A DNA stretch of 64,000 nucleotides from an uncultured Pelagibacteraceae bacterium. GTDB taxonomy: Bacteria > Pseudomonadota > Alphaproteobacteria > Pelagibacterales > Pelagibacteraceae. The DNA is taken from NCBI GenBank assembly GCA_902543485.1, contig CACBYP010000004.1:12501-76500 (forward strand). Reading direction: 5' to 3'. The notes under the pieces were generated by a model. It did not search any database, was not told the origin of the DNA, and was given only the letters and a program-made list of their open reading frames with translations. The position numbers and the translations under genes are program-made. This document shows positions 9,554-18,987 of the stretch, in pieces (position 1 is the stretch's first letter; each line of letters begins with the position of its first letter).

Positions 9554-12076
9554 ATGCTTAATCCATTAAACATTATTAGTAAATTTATAAAAAGTGGCAA
9601 TCAAAAAGAATTAGACAGGATTCAAAAAATTGTAAAAGAGATTAATCTTCAAGAGAGTAAGGTTAGCAAATTTGAGGACAATAAGTTTCCTTTGAGAACA
9701 AATGAATTTATCTCGACATTAGAAGAAGGGGGAAATTTAAACGATATTTTACCTGAGGCATTTGCGTTAGTAAGAGAAGCTTCGAAAAGAATTAACAAAG
9801 AAAGACACTTTGATGTTCAGCTTATTGGAGGTATTGCGTTACATGAGAATAAGATCGCAGAGATGAAAACAGGTGAGGGCAAAACACTTACTATTGTTCT
9901 TGCTGCATACCTTAATGCATTAGAAAAAAAAGGTGTTCATATAGTTACTGTAAATGATTACCTGGCAAAAAGAGATAGTATAAATATGGGTAGAATATAC
10001 AATTTTTTGGGTTTGAGTTGTGGATATATAAACTCAAACCAGTCAGATGAGGAACGCAAAGAAAATTATAACAAAGATATAACTTATGCCACTAACAGTG
10101 AATTAGGCTTTGATTTTTTAAGAGACAACATGAAATATTCAAAAAATGAGATGGTATTGAGAAAGCATAATTTTGCGATAGTTGATGAGATTGACTCTTG
10201 TTTAATAGATGAAGCAAGAACTCCTTTGGTTATTTCTGGTGCAGCAGAAGATAAAACTATGCAATATATTGCTGTAGATAGATTAATTAAAAATTTGAAA
10301 AAAACAGACTTTGACTTAGATGAAAAGGAAAAAAACATACTCTTAACAAATGAAGGAATAGATAATGTTGAAAAAATATTTTCTGATGCTGGTATTTTAA
10401 AAAATAATAATTTTTATGATCCAGAAAATTTATATTTAGTTCATCATGTAAACCAAGCATTAAGGGCAAATTATTTGTTTGAGAATGGAAGAGATTATAT
10501 AGTTAAAGATAACGAAATAATTATAATTGACGAACAAACAGGCAGGCAATTGCCAGGTAGAAGATTTGGTGATGGACTTCATCAAAGCTTAGAAGCTAAA
10601 GAAAAAATAGAAGTTAAAGCTGAAAATCAAACACTAGCGTCAATAACCTATCAAAATTTTTTTAAGTTATATGATAAATTGGCAGGTTGCACAGGTACAG
10701 CGCATACAGAGTCTGCAGAATTTTTTGAAATTTACAACTTGCCAGTTTTGCAGATACCTACTAACAAAGATATGATAAGAAATGATCTTAACGACCAAAT
10801 CTTTAGAACAAGTTTAGAAAAAGATAACGCTATCATACGAAAAATAAAAGAATGTAATGAAATCGGGCAACCACTATTGGTTTTTACATCTAGCATAAAT
10901 AAATCTGAGCATTACTCTAATTTGTTAGAAAAAGAAAAAATAAAACATATTGTTTTAAATGCTAAAAATCATGAGAAAGAAGCCGAAATCATTGCAAACG
11001 CAGGCAAATTAAATTCTGTAATTATTACAACAAGTATATCTGGAAGAGGTGTTGACATTAAGTTGGGAGGACAAAATCAATCTGGAAAAGATGAAGTGAA
11101 AAAAAGGGGAGGTTTATTTGTCATTGGAACGGAAAGAATGGAAAGTAGGAGAGTTGATAATCAAGCAAGAGGAAGATCAGGAAGACAAGGAGATGAAGGC
11201 AGTTCAATATTTTTTGTAAGTTTAGAAGACGATTTGATGAGGTTATTTGGTTCAGAAACCATGAATTCAATGTTAGAAAAGCTTGGTCTTAAAAATGGTG
11301 AAAGTATTGATCATCCTTGGATAAATAAAGCAATTGAAAGAGCGCAACAAAAAGTTGAAGCAAGAAACTTTGATATAAGGAAAACGCTTATTAAATTTGA
11401 TAATGTTCTTAATGACCAAAGACATGTAATTTTTGAACAGCGAAAAAATGTAATTGATGGTGAGGAAAAGGAGAATTATTCAGATATTTTTCTTGAAGAG
11501 GTCTTGGAAAATTTAAAAAGACAAAAAATATTATACGAAAAATCTCCAAATTCTAAAGAATTTCCAAATGCCTTAAAGCAGACTCTAGGTAAATCAATAA
11601 CTGATGATGAATTGAGTGAAATTTTAAATTCAGATCTAAAAACAATGGAAAAAAAAATAAAGGATAAATTTACAAGTAAAAGAGATGAAAGAAATAATTT
11701 ACTAGGTGTTGATCAAGGAAAAGAAATTGAAAAAAGAATATTGGTACAAATTATAGATCAAAATTGGAAATCACACATTCAATACCTAGAGCAATTAAGA
11801 CAAGTAATTGGTTTAAGATCTTATGGACAAAGAGATCCGTTAGTGGAGTACAAAAAAGAAGCTTTTCTATTATTTGAAAATTTACTAGGAAAATTAAAAA
11901 CTGATCTTGTAACAATGCTTTTAAATTTAAAAATAATACAAAAAGAAGAGGAAGATAATTCTCAAAACAAAGTGAAAGATAACTTAAAATCTATTGCAAA
12001 AACTAAAATTGGAAGAAATGAACCTTGCATATGTGGATCTGGGAAAAAATATAAACACTGCTGCGGTACCTTATAA
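9554..12076 (+). CDS. secA: protein translocase ATPase SecA
   Basis: SecA drives proteins through SecYEG using ATP. The 840-residue protein has the Walker A segment MKTGEGKT (about residues 105-112), the DEAD-like VDEIDSCLIDEAR, the preprotein cross-linking domain, the second ATPase domain with GRGVDI and ARGRSGRQGD, and the C-terminal zinc motif CICGSGKKYKHCCG that binds SecB or the ribosome. It is slightly shorter than the E. coli protein (901). The gene stands alone, divergent from argJ and convergent with accA (1-base gap). Confidence 0.98.
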   Translation: MLNPLNIISKFIKSGNQKELDRIQKIVKEINLQESKVSKFEDNKFPLRTNEFISTLEEGGNLNDILPEAFALVREASKRINKERHFDVQLIGGIALHENKIAEMKTGEGKTLTIVLAAYLNALEKKGVHIVTVNDYLAKRDSINMGRIYNFLGLSCGYINSNQSDEERKENYNKDITYATNSELGFDFLRDNMKYSKNEMVLRKHNFAIVDEIDSCLIDEARTPLVISGAAEDKTMQYIAVDRLIKNLKKTDFDLDEKEKNILLTNEGIDNVEKIFSDAGILKNNNFYDPENLYLVHHVNQALRANYLFENGRDYIVKDNEIIIIDEQTGRQLPGRRFGDGLHQSLEAKEKIEVKAENQTLASITYQNFFKLYDKLAGCTGTAHTESAEFFEIYNLPVLQIPTNKDMIRNDLNDQIFRTSLEKDNAIIRKIKECNEIGQPLLVFTSSINKSEHYSNLLEKEKIKHIVLNAKNHEKEAEIIANAGKLNSVIITTSISGRGVDIKLGGQNQSGKDEVKKRGGLFVIGTERMESRRVDNQARGRSGRQGDEGSSIFFVSLEDDLMRLFGSETMNSMLEKLGLKNGESIDHPWINKAIERAQQKVEARNFDIRKTLIKFDNVLNDQRHVIFEQRKNVIDGEEKENYSDIFLEEVLENLKRQKILYEKSPNSKEFPNALKQTLGKSITDDELSEILNSDLKTMEKKIKDKFTSKRDERNNLLGVDQGKEIEKRILVQIIDQNWKSHIQYLEQLRQVIGLRSYGQRDPLVEYKKEAFLLFENLLGKLKTDLVTMLLNLKIIQKEEEDNSQNKVKDNLKSIAKTKIGRNEPCICGSGKKYKHCCGTL

Positions 12077-12077
12077 A

Positions 12078-13184
12078 TTAAAAAATCACTGTTAATAAAA
12101 TTAATAGTAAGAGAATTGATGTAATCGAAATAAATAATTTTTTATTCAATTTAATATTTGAAATCAAATTTTGAAGGAGATTTTGTTTAATAGTAAGTTT
12201 ATCTTTATGCGCTGCATTTGTGCTGAAACCTTTATTTCTTCCAATATCTAAAAACTTATTCTTTCTTTGATTTAATATTTCTTCCTCATTTAATGTGAGA
12301 AATTTACTTAAGTTTCTATCAATAGCATTACGGACATTGTCTAAAATAAGATCTTTATCTCGATGTGCACCCCCTAAAGGTTCAGGTATTATCTCATCAA
12401 TTATTTCTAGTTTTAAAAGATCTTTCGCTGACAGCTTCATTGCTCTCGCAGCTTCTAAAGTCTTTGTCGGATCTCGCCAAAGTATAGTTGCGCATCCTTC
12501 TGGAGATATTACTGAATATATTGCATTCTCTAACATCAATACTTTACTTGAAGAGGCTAATGCAATCGCGCCACCGGAACCTCCTTCACCTATAATAATA
12601 GATAGAGTAGGAACAGTCAGTTGCATAGAACATTCAATTGACTTTGCAATTGCTTCGGCTTGTCCTCTTTCTTCAGCTCCAACTCCTGGGTAAGCACCTG
12701 GAGTATCAACAAAATTAATTATAGGTATTTTGAATTTATTAGCTAAATTCATTAACCTTATTGTTTTTCTATAACCTTCTGGTCTCATCATCCCAAAATT
12801 TCTCTCAATTCTTGAGTCTAAATTTTCACCTTTTTCCTGTCCTATTACTAAAACTGACTTAGAATTAAACTTACCAAAGCCAGATATTACAGATTTATCC
12901 TCTCCATAAAATCTATCTCCTGAAAGTGAAATAAATTCATCAAATAAATTATCAATAAAAAATTTTGATTTAGGTCTATCCTCGTGTCTTGCAACCAATG
13001 TTGTCTGCCATGCATCAAGATTTGAATATACATCTTTGAGTTTTTTATCTATTTCATTTTGTAGATCAGTTATTTTACTTGTATCAACTTCTGAAATGCC
13101 GTCTTGATTATAAGGATCTTTTAATTTGTCTAATTCTGTCTCTAAGTTTTTTATATCAGTCTCAAAATTTAAATAATTTTTCAT
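12078..13184 (-). CDS. accA: acetyl-CoA carboxylase carboxyltransferase alpha subunit with C-terminal hydrophobic tail
   Basis: AccA and AccD together transfer carboxylate from carboxybiotin to acetyl-CoA to give malonyl-CoA for fatty acid synthesis. Family segments are clear: FIDTPGAYPG-type NFVDTPGAYPGVGAEERGQA, the oxyanion region GEGGSGGAIAL and SPEGCATILWRD. The protein has 368 residues against about 319 in E. coli. The extra C terminus ends in a strongly hydrophobic stretch (about 350-368, after NKK), which looks like a tail anchor. The partner accD is at 34710-35642. Confidence 0.95.
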   Translation of the reverse strand: MKNYLNFETDIKNLETELDKLKDPYNQDGISEVDTSKITDLQNEIDKKLKDVYSNLDAWQTTLVARHEDRPKSKFFIDNLFDEFISLSGDRFYGEDKSVISGFGKFNSKSVLVIGQEKGENLDSRIERNFGMMRPEGYRKTIRLMNLANKFKIPIINFVDTPGAYPGVGAEERGQAEAIAKSIECSMQLTVPTLSIIIGEGGSGGAIALASSSKVLMLENAIYSVISPEGCATILWRDPTKTLEAARAMKLSAKDLLKLEIIDEIIPEPLGGAHRDKDLILDNVRNAIDRNLSKFLTLNEEEILNQRKNKFLDIGRNKGFSTNAAHKDKLTIKQNLLQNLISNIKLNKKLFISITSILLLLILLTVIF

Positions 13185-13332
13185 TGCTTCATTATATATA
13201 ATTTTTAGGCGATAAAATGATCAAATTACAAAAATTATATTCTTTTCGGATGAAAAATAACATTTTTTTAAATAAACTAATGACATAATTTATTGATTAT
13301 CATATACAACTGTTTCTAAATTTTAAAAAATT
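13185..13332. other. intergenic region between divergent accA and glcB
   Basis: A 148-base A+T-rich gap that should hold both promoters. I looked here for the glycine riboswitch reported upstream of malate synthase in some SAR11 strains and saw no match to its aptamer core, nor any strong hairpin. Confidence 0.5.
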
Positions 13333-15483
13333 ATGAGTGATTCATTTATTAAAATAAACTCTTTATCTGTTTCTAAGAATTTGGCTGATTTTGTAAAAAA
13401 TGAACTTCTTACAGGATTAGATGTTAACGAAAAAGATTTCTGGGACGGATTTGATAAAAGTATTAATGAACTTGCACCAATCAATAAAAAGCTATTGGAA
13501 ACTCGAGAAACTCTTCAATCGGAAATTGATTTATGGTTAAAAAAAAATAGAAATGGAGAATTTAGTCATCAAGAATACAAGAATTTTTTAAAAGAAATTG
13601 GATATTTAAAAGAAGAAGGAAACGATTTTAAAATAGATACAAAAAAGCTTGATAATGAGATTTCCAGTATTGCAGGTCCTCAACTTGTTGTTCCTATAAT
13701 GAACTCTAGGTATACATTAAATGCTGCTAATGCAAGATGGGTAAGTCTTTATGATAGTTTGTATGGAACAGATTTAATTGAATCTGAAGAGACAGGTAGT
13801 CAAAAGTATGATCCTCTTCGAGGACAAGAAGTAATAAGATTTGCTCGTAATTTTTTAAATAATCACTTCCCCATTAATGAAATTCATTGGAAAGATATAA
13901 AAGGATTTAAAATAGATGGAAGTAACTTAAAAATATTAAAAGATAATAAGGAGTTTGAGCTAAAAGATAAAAGTAAATTTATTGGATACAGAGGAGAACC
14001 TAATAATCCAACAACAATAATTTTAGAAAACAATAATTTAAAAATTGAGATAATAATTAACCCTAAAGCTTTTAGCGCTGTTCAAGATGCTGCGGGAATA
14101 AGTGACATAATTATAGAGGCTGCAATATCTACAATATGTGACAACGAAGATAGTGTTGCTGCAGTAGACTCCGAAGACAAAATTTTATGTTACAGAAATT
14201 GGTTAGGTTTGATGAAAGGAACTCTAAAATCTGTCTTCGAAAAAGATGGGAAAACTTTAGAAAGAAAACTCAATCCAGATAGAAGTTATATTTCAAAAGA
14301 TAAAAAAAAAGAAAAGTTACACGGTAGGAGCTTGCTTTTAATTAGAAATGTTGGTCATCTAATGACAAATTCAGCAATTATTTTAGAGGATGGTTCTGAA
14401 GTCCCAGAAGGTATAATGGATGCATTTATTACAACTGCTGCAGCAATTCATGATTTAAAAAGAAAAGGTAACTCAAGAACAGGTTCTATATATATTGTAA
14501 AACCAAAAATGCATGGACCTGAAGAGACTGCTTTTACAGATAAAATATTTACTAGAGTTGAGGAAGTCTTAAAACTTGAAAAAAATACTATTAAATGTGG
14601 TATTATGGACGAAGAGAGAAGAACATCTGTAAACTTAAAAGAATGTATTAGAACATTAAAGAGTAGAGTTTTTTTTATAAATACTGGCTTTTTGGATAGA
14701 ACTGGAGATGAAATGCATACGTCAATGGAAGCAGGTCCAATGATAAAAAAAGGTGACATGAAAAAATCAAAGTGGATAACTGCTTATGAAAATAACAATG
14801 TTGATGTTGGTTTAAAATGTGGATTTTCAGGTGTTGCTCAAATAGGTAAAGGTATGTGGGCTATGCCAGATAAAATGAAAGATATGATAGATCAGAAAAT
14901 ATCACATCTTGAAGCTGGTGCAAATTGCGCTTGGGTACCATCTCCTACTGCAGCTTCTTTACATGCAATGCACTATCATAAATTAAATATTTTTGAACAA
15001 CATAAAGACTTAAAAAATAATAAAGTAAATTATATTGATAATTTGTTAACTATCCCAATAGCAGACAGACCAAATTGGAGTAAAGAGGAGATAAATAATG
15101 AATTATGCAACTCAGCCCAAACAATTTTAGGATATGTAGTAAGGTGGGTAGATCAAGGAATAGGATGCTCTAAAGTTCCAGATATAAATAATGTTGGATT
15201 AATGGAGGATAGAGCAACACTAAGAATATCTTCACAACATATAGCTAATTGGCTACATCATGGTATTTGTTCAAATAGACAAGTTTTAGAAATTCTTAAG
15301 AAAATGGCAAAGATAGTTGATAAACAAAATAAAGGAGACCCAGAATATCAAAACATGTCTCCAAATTACGACAAGTCAATCTCTTTTAAGGCAGCATGTG
15401 AATTGATTTTCCATGGCAAGTCACAACCATCAGGTTATACAGAACCTCTATTGCATTTAAATAGATTGATTAAAAAGAGCTAA
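13333..15483 (+). CDS. glcB: malate synthase G
   Basis: Malate synthase condenses glyoxylate with acetyl-CoA to malate. At 716 residues it is the monomeric G form. Visible family segments include AVDSEDKILCYRNWLGLMKG, the RNVGHLMTN segment, DEERRTSVNL with the catalytic Glu/Arg region, and GFLDRTGDEMHTSMEAG. Other conserved parts are ANCAWVPSPTAASLHA and DRATLRISSQH near the C terminus. It is a single gene, convergent with recR after 8 bases. In SAR11 this enzyme is linked to glycolate and glycine use, but no riboswitch is visible here. Confidence 0.96.
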   Translation: MSDSFIKINSLSVSKNLADFVKNELLTGLDVNEKDFWDGFDKSINELAPINKKLLETRETLQSEIDLWLKKNRNGEFSHQEYKNFLKEIGYLKEEGNDFKIDTKKLDNEISSIAGPQLVVPIMNSRYTLNAANARWVSLYDSLYGTDLIESEETGSQKYDPLRGQEVIRFARNFLNNHFPINEIHWKDIKGFKIDGSNLKILKDNKEFELKDKSKFIGYRGEPNNPTTIILENNNLKIEIIINPKAFSAVQDAAGISDIIIEAAISTICDNEDSVAAVDSEDKILCYRNWLGLMKGTLKSVFEKDGKTLERKLNPDRSYISKDKKKEKLHGRSLLLIRNVGHLMTNSAIILEDGSEVPEGIMDAFITTAAAIHDLKRKGNSRTGSIYIVKPKMHGPEETAFTDKIFTRVEEVLKLEKNTIKCGIMDEERRTSVNLKECIRTLKSRVFFINTGFLDRTGDEMHTSMEAGPMIKKGDMKKSKWITAYENNNVDVGLKCGFSGVAQIGKGMWAMPDKMKDMIDQKISHLEAGANCAWVPSPTAASLHAMHYHKLNIFEQHKDLKNNKVNYIDNLLTIPIADRPNWSKEEINNELCNSAQTILGYVVRWVDQGIGCSKVPDINNVGLMEDRATLRISSQHIANWLHHGICSNRQVLEILKKMAKIVDKQNKGDPEYQNMSPNYDKSISFKAACELIFHGKSQPSGYTEPLLHLNRLIKKS

Positions 15484-15491
15484 TTTTAAAT

Positions 15492-16094
15492 TTATAAATC
15501 TTTTCTATTTTTAAAAGCAGATATAAGTGTTCCATCATCTGAGTTTTCGATTTCTCCACCAACAGGTAAACCTTGAGCTAATTTTGAAATTTTCACTTTT
15601 GTATTTTTTAAACTATCCTGAATATAAAAAGCAGTAGTTTGCCCTTCAACAGTAGCGCTAGTTGCTAAAATTACTTCATCAATATTTTCATTTTTTATTC
15701 TTTCTATAAGAGAATTAATAAGCAAATTTTCTCTATTATTACCGTTGCTGCTTTCAGAGATTGTACCGCCTAAAATATGGTAATAACCTTGAAAAATAGA
15801 TGAACTTTCTATAGCCCACTGATCCGAAATATTTTCAACAACACATATTTTGCTATATGTTTTATTTTTGTCTTCGCAATTATTGCAGAAATTTTTATTT
15901 GATTTTAATGTTCCACAAATTTTACAACGTTCTATATTTTTAAACACATCGCTGAGATTATGAGCCAAAGGTTTTAAAATTTCTTGGCGATTGTTAATCA
16001 TTTTTAAAATTATTCTTTTTGCCGACTTGGGTCCAAGACCTGGAAGTTTTGATATTAGTTTAATTAAATTTTCTATTTCAGGCAAATTTTGCAT
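15492..16094 (-). CDS. recR: recombination mediator protein RecR
   Basis: RecR works with RecF/RecO to load RecA at gaps. The 200-residue protein has the helix-hairpin-helix region (LPGLGPKSAKRI, about 14-25), a four-cysteine zinc finger (CKICGTLKSNKNFCNNC) and a Toprim domain with ATSATVEGQTTA and LAQGLPVGGEIE. It is the last gene of dnaX-ebfC-recR, an arrangement shared by most bacteria. Confidence 0.97.
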   Translation of the reverse strand: MQNLPEIENLIKLISKLPGLGPKSAKRIILKMINNRQEILKPLAHNLSDVFKNIERCKICGTLKSNKNFCNNCEDKNKTYSKICVVENISDQWAIESSSIFQGYYHILGGTISESSNGNNRENLLINSLIERIKNENIDEVILATSATVEGQTTAFYIQDSLKNTKVKISKLAQGLPVGGEIENSDDGTLISAFKNRKDL

Positions 16095-16097
16095 TTA

Positions 16098-16415
16098 TTA
16101 TAGAGGCCATTTAAATCCAGGCACTCCTAGTCCACCTGTTGCTTTGGATATCTCCTCTGAAGTTTTTGATTTTAATTTATTTTTAGCATCATTATGTGCG
16201 GCAGTGATTAAATCCTGAATGATTTCTTTATCTTCTTTCAGTACTTTATCACTTAACAAAATTTTGGTCATCTCCCCGTCCCCATTAAGTGTAACTTTAA
16301 CCACATCTCCTCCAGACGTACCATTAACCTCTAACTTTTTAAGGTTTTCCTGACTTTCTTTCATTTTTTTTTCTATCTCTTTTGCTTTTTCTAAAATTTT
16401 ATTGAAATCAGTCAT
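16098..16415 (-). CDS. YbaB/EbfC family nucleoid-associated protein
   Basis: A 105-residue dimeric DNA-binding protein of the YbaB/EbfC family. The N-terminal coiled coil (ILEKAKEIEKKMKESQENLKKL) and the VNGTSGGDVVKVTLNGDGEM core are characteristic. It overlaps dnaX by 8 bases and is followed by recR after 3 bases, so the three form one translationally linked unit. It probably coats DNA with little sequence preference. Confidence 0.94.
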   Translation of the reverse strand: MTDFNKILEKAKEIEKKMKESQENLKKLEVNGTSGGDVVKVTLNGDGEMTKILLSDKVLKEDKEIIQDLITAAHNDAKNKLKSKTSEEISKATGGLGVPGFKWPL

Positions 16416-18015
16416 GTTTTTTTTCTATATCAATTAACTCAATATCAGGAAGTTCTTTCAACAAATTTTTATATTCGCTTGAGCTTTTAAACTCAGTAAT
16501 ATTAGCTTTTTTTTTAAAATATTTTTTCTCTTTTTTACTCATCTCACCTTTTTCTTTTGAGAAGGAGATAAACCAACGGTTTTTTGTCCAATCATACAAT
16601 TTTTCAGATAGATCTTTTACAAAACTTTTATTTAGTTTATCATTAAAAGAAATTTCGATATTCATATTTGAAAAAGATACTAAATTTACGTTATTTTCTA
16701 ATTCGTATTTTAGTTTCATCTCTTTTTTTTCAAAGCAAATTTTAATTAAATCCTCTAAATTGTTGATCTCTAAAGTATTTTTTTTTTCAATTTTTTCTTC
16801 TTGTGTAATATTTTTAATTTGGTTAATTGCATCTTTGTTTATAATATTTTTTACATCTATATTTTTTAATGAAGTTTTATTTAGTTCATTTTGTTGATTA
16901 TTTTGTATTACATTTTTTTTTTTTAAATAGGTTAACTGGAGAAGAAACATCTCAACTAATAAATTTGGATTAGCAACTATATTTATTTCTTTTAAAGTTT
17001 TTAAAGTAAATTCCCAAAATAATAATAAGGCATTTGGATCTATTTCTTTTGATAAAGATGTTATTTTTTTTAAATCACTATCAGTTAATGAAAAATTATT
17101 CCCTCCATTTTCAAAAAAAGATATATTCTTAATAAAATATAATACCTCTAAGAAATCATTTAAAAATAGGTTGGGTTCAATGCCTGAATTGTATAATTTT
17201 CTGTAATGATCTACTATTTTTTTTTCATCGCCTAAAAAAATTATTTCTAATAATTCAATGTATGAACTTTTATTTATATAGCCAAAGATCTTTTGAGCAT
17301 CCTCAAATGTCAGAGAATTATCGTTATTGGAAATAGTTGCCCTATCTAGTAAAGATAGTGCATCCCTAACAGAACCTTCTGATAATTTAACTATCAATTT
17401 AATTGCATTATCCTCAACATCCTTTTTTTCTTTTATTGTTATATTTTTTAAATAATTAAACAGTTGTTCAGAATTAATTCTTGATAAATCATACCTTTGA
17501 CACCTTGATATAACAGTAATAGGAATTTTTTTTACTTCGGTAGTTGCAAAGATAAATTTTAAATATTTTGGAGGTTCTTCTAAAGTTTTAAGCAATGCAT
17601 TAAATGCTTGCTTACTTAACATGTGTACTTCATCAATGATAAAAATTTTAAATTTCGATATGGTTGGTGGATATCTAGAAAATTCTATTAGCTCCCTAAC
17701 ATCGTCAACACCTGTTTTACTTGCTGCGTCCATTTCAAGAACATCAATATGATTAGAATTTGCTATTGGATCACATTGATTGCATTTTTTTTCACACATA
17801 TCGTTAATTGCATTTTCACAATTCAATGCTTTGGCAACAATTCTTGCAAATGTAGTCTTTCCAATTCCCCTCATACCAGTGAACAAAAAAGCATTAGCTG
17901 AATTATTATTTTTAATTGAATTATAAATTGTTGCAGCAATTTCCTCATGACCAATCAAATCTTTAAATGTTTGAGGTCTATATTTTAACGCCAGAACTTG
18001 AGATTTTACCGTCAT
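16408..18015 (-). CDS. dnaX: DNA polymerase III subunit gamma/tau
   Basis: DnaX is the clamp-loader ATPase. From the ATG at 18015 the protein has 535 residues starting MTVKSQVLAL. It has the P-loop GMRGIGKTTFARIVAKALNC, zinc cysteines (CEKKCNQCDP), the DEVHMLSKQAFNALLKTLEEPP Walker B region and a long Lys/Asn-rich tau-type C terminus. An in-frame ATG 33 bases upstream (18048) was rejected because it lies inside the SRP RNA gene. Many relatives also place ffs just before dnaX. I saw no clear frameshift signal for gamma. Confidence 0.95.
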   Translation of the reverse strand: MTVKSQVLALKYRPQTFKDLIGHEEIAATIYNSIKNNNSANAFLFTGMRGIGKTTFARIVAKALNCENAINDMCEKKCNQCDPIANSNHIDVLEMDAASKTGVDDVRELIEFSRYPPTISKFKIFIIDEVHMLSKQAFNALLKTLEEPPKYLKFIFATTEVKKIPITVISRCQRYDLSRINSEQLFNYLKNITIKEKKDVEDNAIKLIVKLSEGSVRDALSLLDRATISNNDNSLTFEDAQKIFGYINKSSYIELLEIIFLGDEKKIVDHYRKLYNSGIEPNLFLNDFLEVLYFIKNISFFENGGNNFSLTDSDLKKITSLSKEIDPNALLLFWEFTLKTLKEINIVANPNLLVEMFLLQLTYLKKKNVIQNNQQNELNKTSLKNIDVKNIINKDAINQIKNITQEEKIEKKNTLEINNLEDLIKICFEKKEMKLKYELENNVNLVSFSNMNIEISFNDKLNKSFVKDLSEKLYDWTKNRWFISFSKEKGEMSKKEKKYFKKKANITEFKSSSEYKNLLKELPDIELIDIEKKHD

Positions 18016-18019
18016 AATA

Positions 18020-18107
18020 GGAGACCTACCAACCTGGAACAAACTCATTACCCTTGCTCTTTTTCAAGTCTGGGGGAGTTCATGGTAATCCCACCTGGAA
18101 GGCCTCC
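18020..18107 (-). ncRNA. ffs: signal recognition particle RNA, small bacterial (4.5S) type
   Basis: The minus strand shows the domain IV core: CCCCCAGACTTGAAAAAGAG with a GAAA tetraloop closed by CTT/AAG, then AGCA, followed by GGGTAATGAG, the form typical of alphaproteobacterial SRP RNA. The ends pair: GGAGGCC at the 5' end (18107-18101) with GGTCTCC at the 3' end (18026-18020), continued by CC-A/T-GG pairs. The length of about 88 nt suits this class. With Ffh it targets membrane proteins. It lies 4 bases before the dnaX start. Confidence 0.88.
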
Positions 18108-18113
18108 AAATGT

Positions 18114-18143
18114 ATTATAACAATTATTTTTTCTAATCTACAA
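18114..18143 (-). promoter_or_regulatory. promoter of the SRP RNA-dnaX unit
   Basis: A perfect -10 TATAAT (18119-18114) lies 18 bases after TTGTAG (18143-18138). The expected start of transcription, about 7 bases after the -10, coincides with the 5' G of the SRP RNA at 18107. The fit between promoter position and RNA end supports both calls. Confidence 0.65.
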
Positions 18144-18152
18144 TAAAGTTAA

Positions 18153-18983
18153 TTATTTTTTTTCTCTAAATTCGTGTGCTTTGTAAACACCTAGCACGTG
18201 CATATCTTCGCAGTGGAAAGCAAGCTCTTCAAGTGAATTTTTTATTTTTTTATCGTCTAAATGGCCATCAATATCACATAAGAAGAAGAATGACGAAAAT
18301 GAATTTTTTTCTGGGAAACTTTGAAGTTTAGTCATATTCACTCCATTAATTGCAAAACCAGACAAAGCAGAATACAAAGCTGCTGGCTTATCTCTTAGTT
18401 TAAATAAAAATGATGTAATAAAATTATTTTTATCAATCTCTGGCTGAATTATGTCTTTTCCCATAATCAAAAATCTTGTGTAGTTGTCACTATCATCCTG
18501 AATATTTTCTTTCAAAATTTCTAAATCATAAATTTTAGCGCTTAATTTTGATGCAATTGCAGCTTTTGTTTTGTCTTTCTCTTCTGAAATATATTTTGCA
18601 GAACCTGCCGTATCAGCTCTAACGTTAGCAGAAAATTTGTTTTTTCTAATAAATTCTGAAGCTTGACTTAAGGCTTGAGCATGCGAATAAACATTTTTAA
18701 TGTCTTGTAAATTCGATCCTTTTATACCTATTAAATTGTGATTGATTGGGAAAAAAAATTCTTCATAAATATTTAACCTATGTTTAAAAATTAAATATTC
18801 TACTCCAATGTTTCCTGTAGTTTTGTTCGACTCTGGTATGATTGCTCTAATATTGTTATCTTTATGTGCTTTTTCAAAACATTCGTCGAAAGTTTTGCAA
18901 GGAATAGTTTCTATATTTGGAAACATTTGTTTTGCACAACTCTCACTATAACTTCCAGCAATTCCTTGATAAACAATTTTCAT
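18153..18983 (-). CDS. pheA: prephenate dehydratase
   Basis: PheA turns prephenate into phenylpyruvate on the way to phenylalanine. The 276-residue protein is a single-function type without a chorismate mutase domain. The catalytic domain starts GIAGSYSE and includes the TRF motif (NYTRFLIMG). A C-terminal ACT domain (from about 190) would bind phenylalanine; its motif reads KLQSFPEKNSF, near the alphaproteobacterial version. It follows kdsB by 4 bases, the usual alphaproteobacterial neighbour. Confidence 0.95.
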   Translation of the reverse strand: MKIVYQGIAGSYSESCAKQMFPNIETIPCKTFDECFEKAHKDNNIRAIIPESNKTTGNIGVEYLIFKHRLNIYEEFFFPINHNLIGIKGSNLQDIKNVYSHAQALSQASEFIRKNKFSANVRADTAGSAKYISEEKDKTKAAIASKLSAKIYDLEILKENIQDDSDNYTRFLIMGKDIIQPEIDKNNFITSFLFKLRDKPAALYSALSGFAINGVNMTKLQSFPEKNSFSSFFFLCDIDGHLDDKKIKNSLEELAFHCEDMHVLGVYKAHEFREKK

Positions 18984-18987
18984 GTTA

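Noticed and set aside
13185..13332. Glycine riboswitch before malate synthase
   Set aside because: Looked for because it is known in SAR11, but no aptamer core pattern is visible by eye.
18016..18048. An 11-residue longer N terminus for dnaX
   Set aside because: The upstream ATG is within the SRP RNA gene; the shorter start MTVKSQVLAL matches the usual DnaX N terminus.
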